Source: an uncultured Flavobacteriales bacterium (GTDB lineage Bacteria > Bacteroidota > Bacteroidia > Flavobacteriales > Crocinitomicaceae). Taken from it: a stretch of 29,335 nt of DNA. The stretch covers positions 1 through 29,335 of the forward strand of contig CAMPIU010000002.1 in assembly GCA_946886545.1 (NCBI GenBank), given 5' to 3'. Positions within the stretch are counted from its first letter, which is position 1. Every line of letters begins with the position of its first letter. A program made the translations under genes and the position numbers. The notes below the pieces were generated by a model. It did not search any database and was not told where the DNA came from. It saw only the letters and a program-made list of their open reading frames with translations. Of the stretch, positions 28,464-29,335 are shown piece after piece.

Positions 28464-29335
28464 TTAAAACTTATAGTCATAAAAATAAAAGGTTGCAACG
28501 TAATCACCAGTTTTTAATTTCATTCCTGAAGCATTTTCGGAAACCATAGAGGAATATGTTACGGTTTTTCCATTTTCAAAGAGTATAACTTCACCCGAAT
28601 GACGAACATAGTTACCATTAGAAACCCGTCCCTCATAATTTTTATCCAAAATTTTTGAGAAAAATCCACAAAATTCTTCATATGTCTCCCCCTCCAATTC
28701 TAAATCGTATTCTCTTTCACTTCTTCTATCTGAAAATCGAATTCCCGAATTTCCTGTTCTCTTAATAATCTTGTATTCTCCAGTTGGTTTTATAACCAGA
28801 TAAGCCGAAATCGGATTCTTATCTCCTTTATTCTGAAGAATATCTAATCCCACTGCACAAAAGTGTTCCTTCTGTATATTTTCGTATTCATAAACAGGAG
28901 AAAAACTTGGACTAGAATGTTTGATTACTTCAACTGGGAGATGATAAATACTGGAATCAAAATCCATGTTTTCGGATAAACGATAGGTTTTATTGTGTAG
29001 TGAAAATCCATCAGGAATACGTTCATTCCATGTAATTGAAAGATCATTTTCATTAATTACAAGGATTGAATTAACTGCTTTCGGTTCGGTATTGAATACC
29101 TGTTTTGCTACAGTCATGATGGTTTTTGTTTTCACATCGTATGCATAAACCGTATAGTTCCCTTCATAACTGAAACCATGAGCTGCCGGGCTGATTAATT
29201 TGGAATTGGACTCCAAAACTCCTACCTGAATGTGATCATCTTCATATTTAAGAATCTTAAAATCAATATTATTGGATTTATCTCTTGGAATGGATAGAAT
29301 ATCTTTTAAGACATATTCTTCCGATACTATTTTAG
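28464..29335 (-). CDS. Third tandem paralogue of unknown function, cut by window edge
   Basis: The reading frame is open from its stop at 28464 to the end of the window, so at least 289 residues are present and the N-terminus is missing. A TTG at 29216 is only an internal codon. It is related to the two genes downstream by layout and by a shared block: SITWNERIPDGFSLHNKTYRL here, SLSWSKRFDRTVFESHADLI and ILAWTEPREDYFTFHARCF in the others, then the LPVEV/LPVED strand. It lacks the CLPC motif and the final KLYTRTGEISL-type strand, ending in YVATFYFYDYKF. The gap to paralogue 2 is 59 bases. Whether it has a signal peptide cannot be seen. Confidence 0.75.
   Translation of the reverse strand, partial: KIVSEEYVLKDILSIPRDKSNNIDFKILKYEDDHIQVGVLESNSKLISPAAHGFSYEGNYTVYAYDVKTKTIMTVAKQVFNTEPKAVNSILVINENDLSITWNERIPDGFSLHNKTYRLSENMDFDSSIYHLPVEVIKHSSPSFSPVYEYENIQKEHFCAVGLDILQNKGDKNPISAYLVIKPTGEYKIIKRTGNSGIRFSDRRSEREYDLELEGETYEEFCGFFSKILDKNYEGRVSNGNYVRHSGEVILFENGKTVTYSSMVSENASGMKLKTGDYVATFYFYDYKF

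Overview
This window is a chromosomal segment from a member of the Bacteroidota, most likely Flavobacteriales. Gene content suggests the Crocinitomicaceae/Fluviicola side of that order, but this family-level placement is an inference. The support is a complete gliding/type IX secretion (T9SS) core (PorP/SprF, GldK, GldL, GldM, GldN), AT-rich DNA, almost no Shine-Dalgarno sequences, and several promoters of the Bacteroidota type (a TAnnTTTG -7 box, some with a TTG-type -33 box). I see no tRNA, rRNA, CRISPR array, insertion sequence or prophage gene. No gap between genes exceeds about 240 bases.

Layout. (1) 8-4888, minus strand: clpX, clpP, a DUF2797/GIY-YIG-like zinc protein and an ABC-F ATPase. 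(2) 4984-14311, minus strand: the T9SS block, read right to left as porP/sprF, gldK, gldL, gldM, gldN, then a strong terminator, a second gldN, another terminator, and a second gldM. The duplicated pair has no K or L partner. (3) 14499-18210, minus strand: an arginase/formimidoylglutamase-fold protein with degenerate metal-binding motifs, and topoisomerase I. (4) 18399-23065, plus strand: a tight operon of miaB, a receiver-less sigma-54 activator, an LptE-like lipoprotein, an acidic low-complexity protein and secG. Its gene junctions are 10, -4, -1 and +1 bases, and it ends in a perfect 13-bp hairpin terminator. (5) 23111-25121, plus strand: groES-groEL behind a -24/-12 (sigma-54 type) promoter candidate. 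(6) 25178-29335, minus strand: three tandem paralogous secreted proteins of unknown function, the last cut by the window edge.

How the parts work together. GldK and GldN (periplasmic ring) and GldL and GldM (inner-membrane proton-driven motor) form the T9SS core, and PorP/SprF is an outer-membrane partner. ClpXP and GroESL handle protein quality control. SecG and LptE serve inner- and outer-membrane biogenesis. The most interesting regulatory hint is that a sigma-54 activator gene lies about 2 kb upstream of a groESL operon whose only recognisable promoter has sigma-54 geometry. The most interesting genetic feature is the duplicated gldN/gldM pair, each copy separated from the main operon by a terminator.

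Several CDS starts were moved to an internal ATG because the longest frame began at a TTG or GTG. In four cases (ABC-F, the arginase-like gene, topA and the 510-aa secreted protein) that upstream start lies in or upstream of a promoter box.
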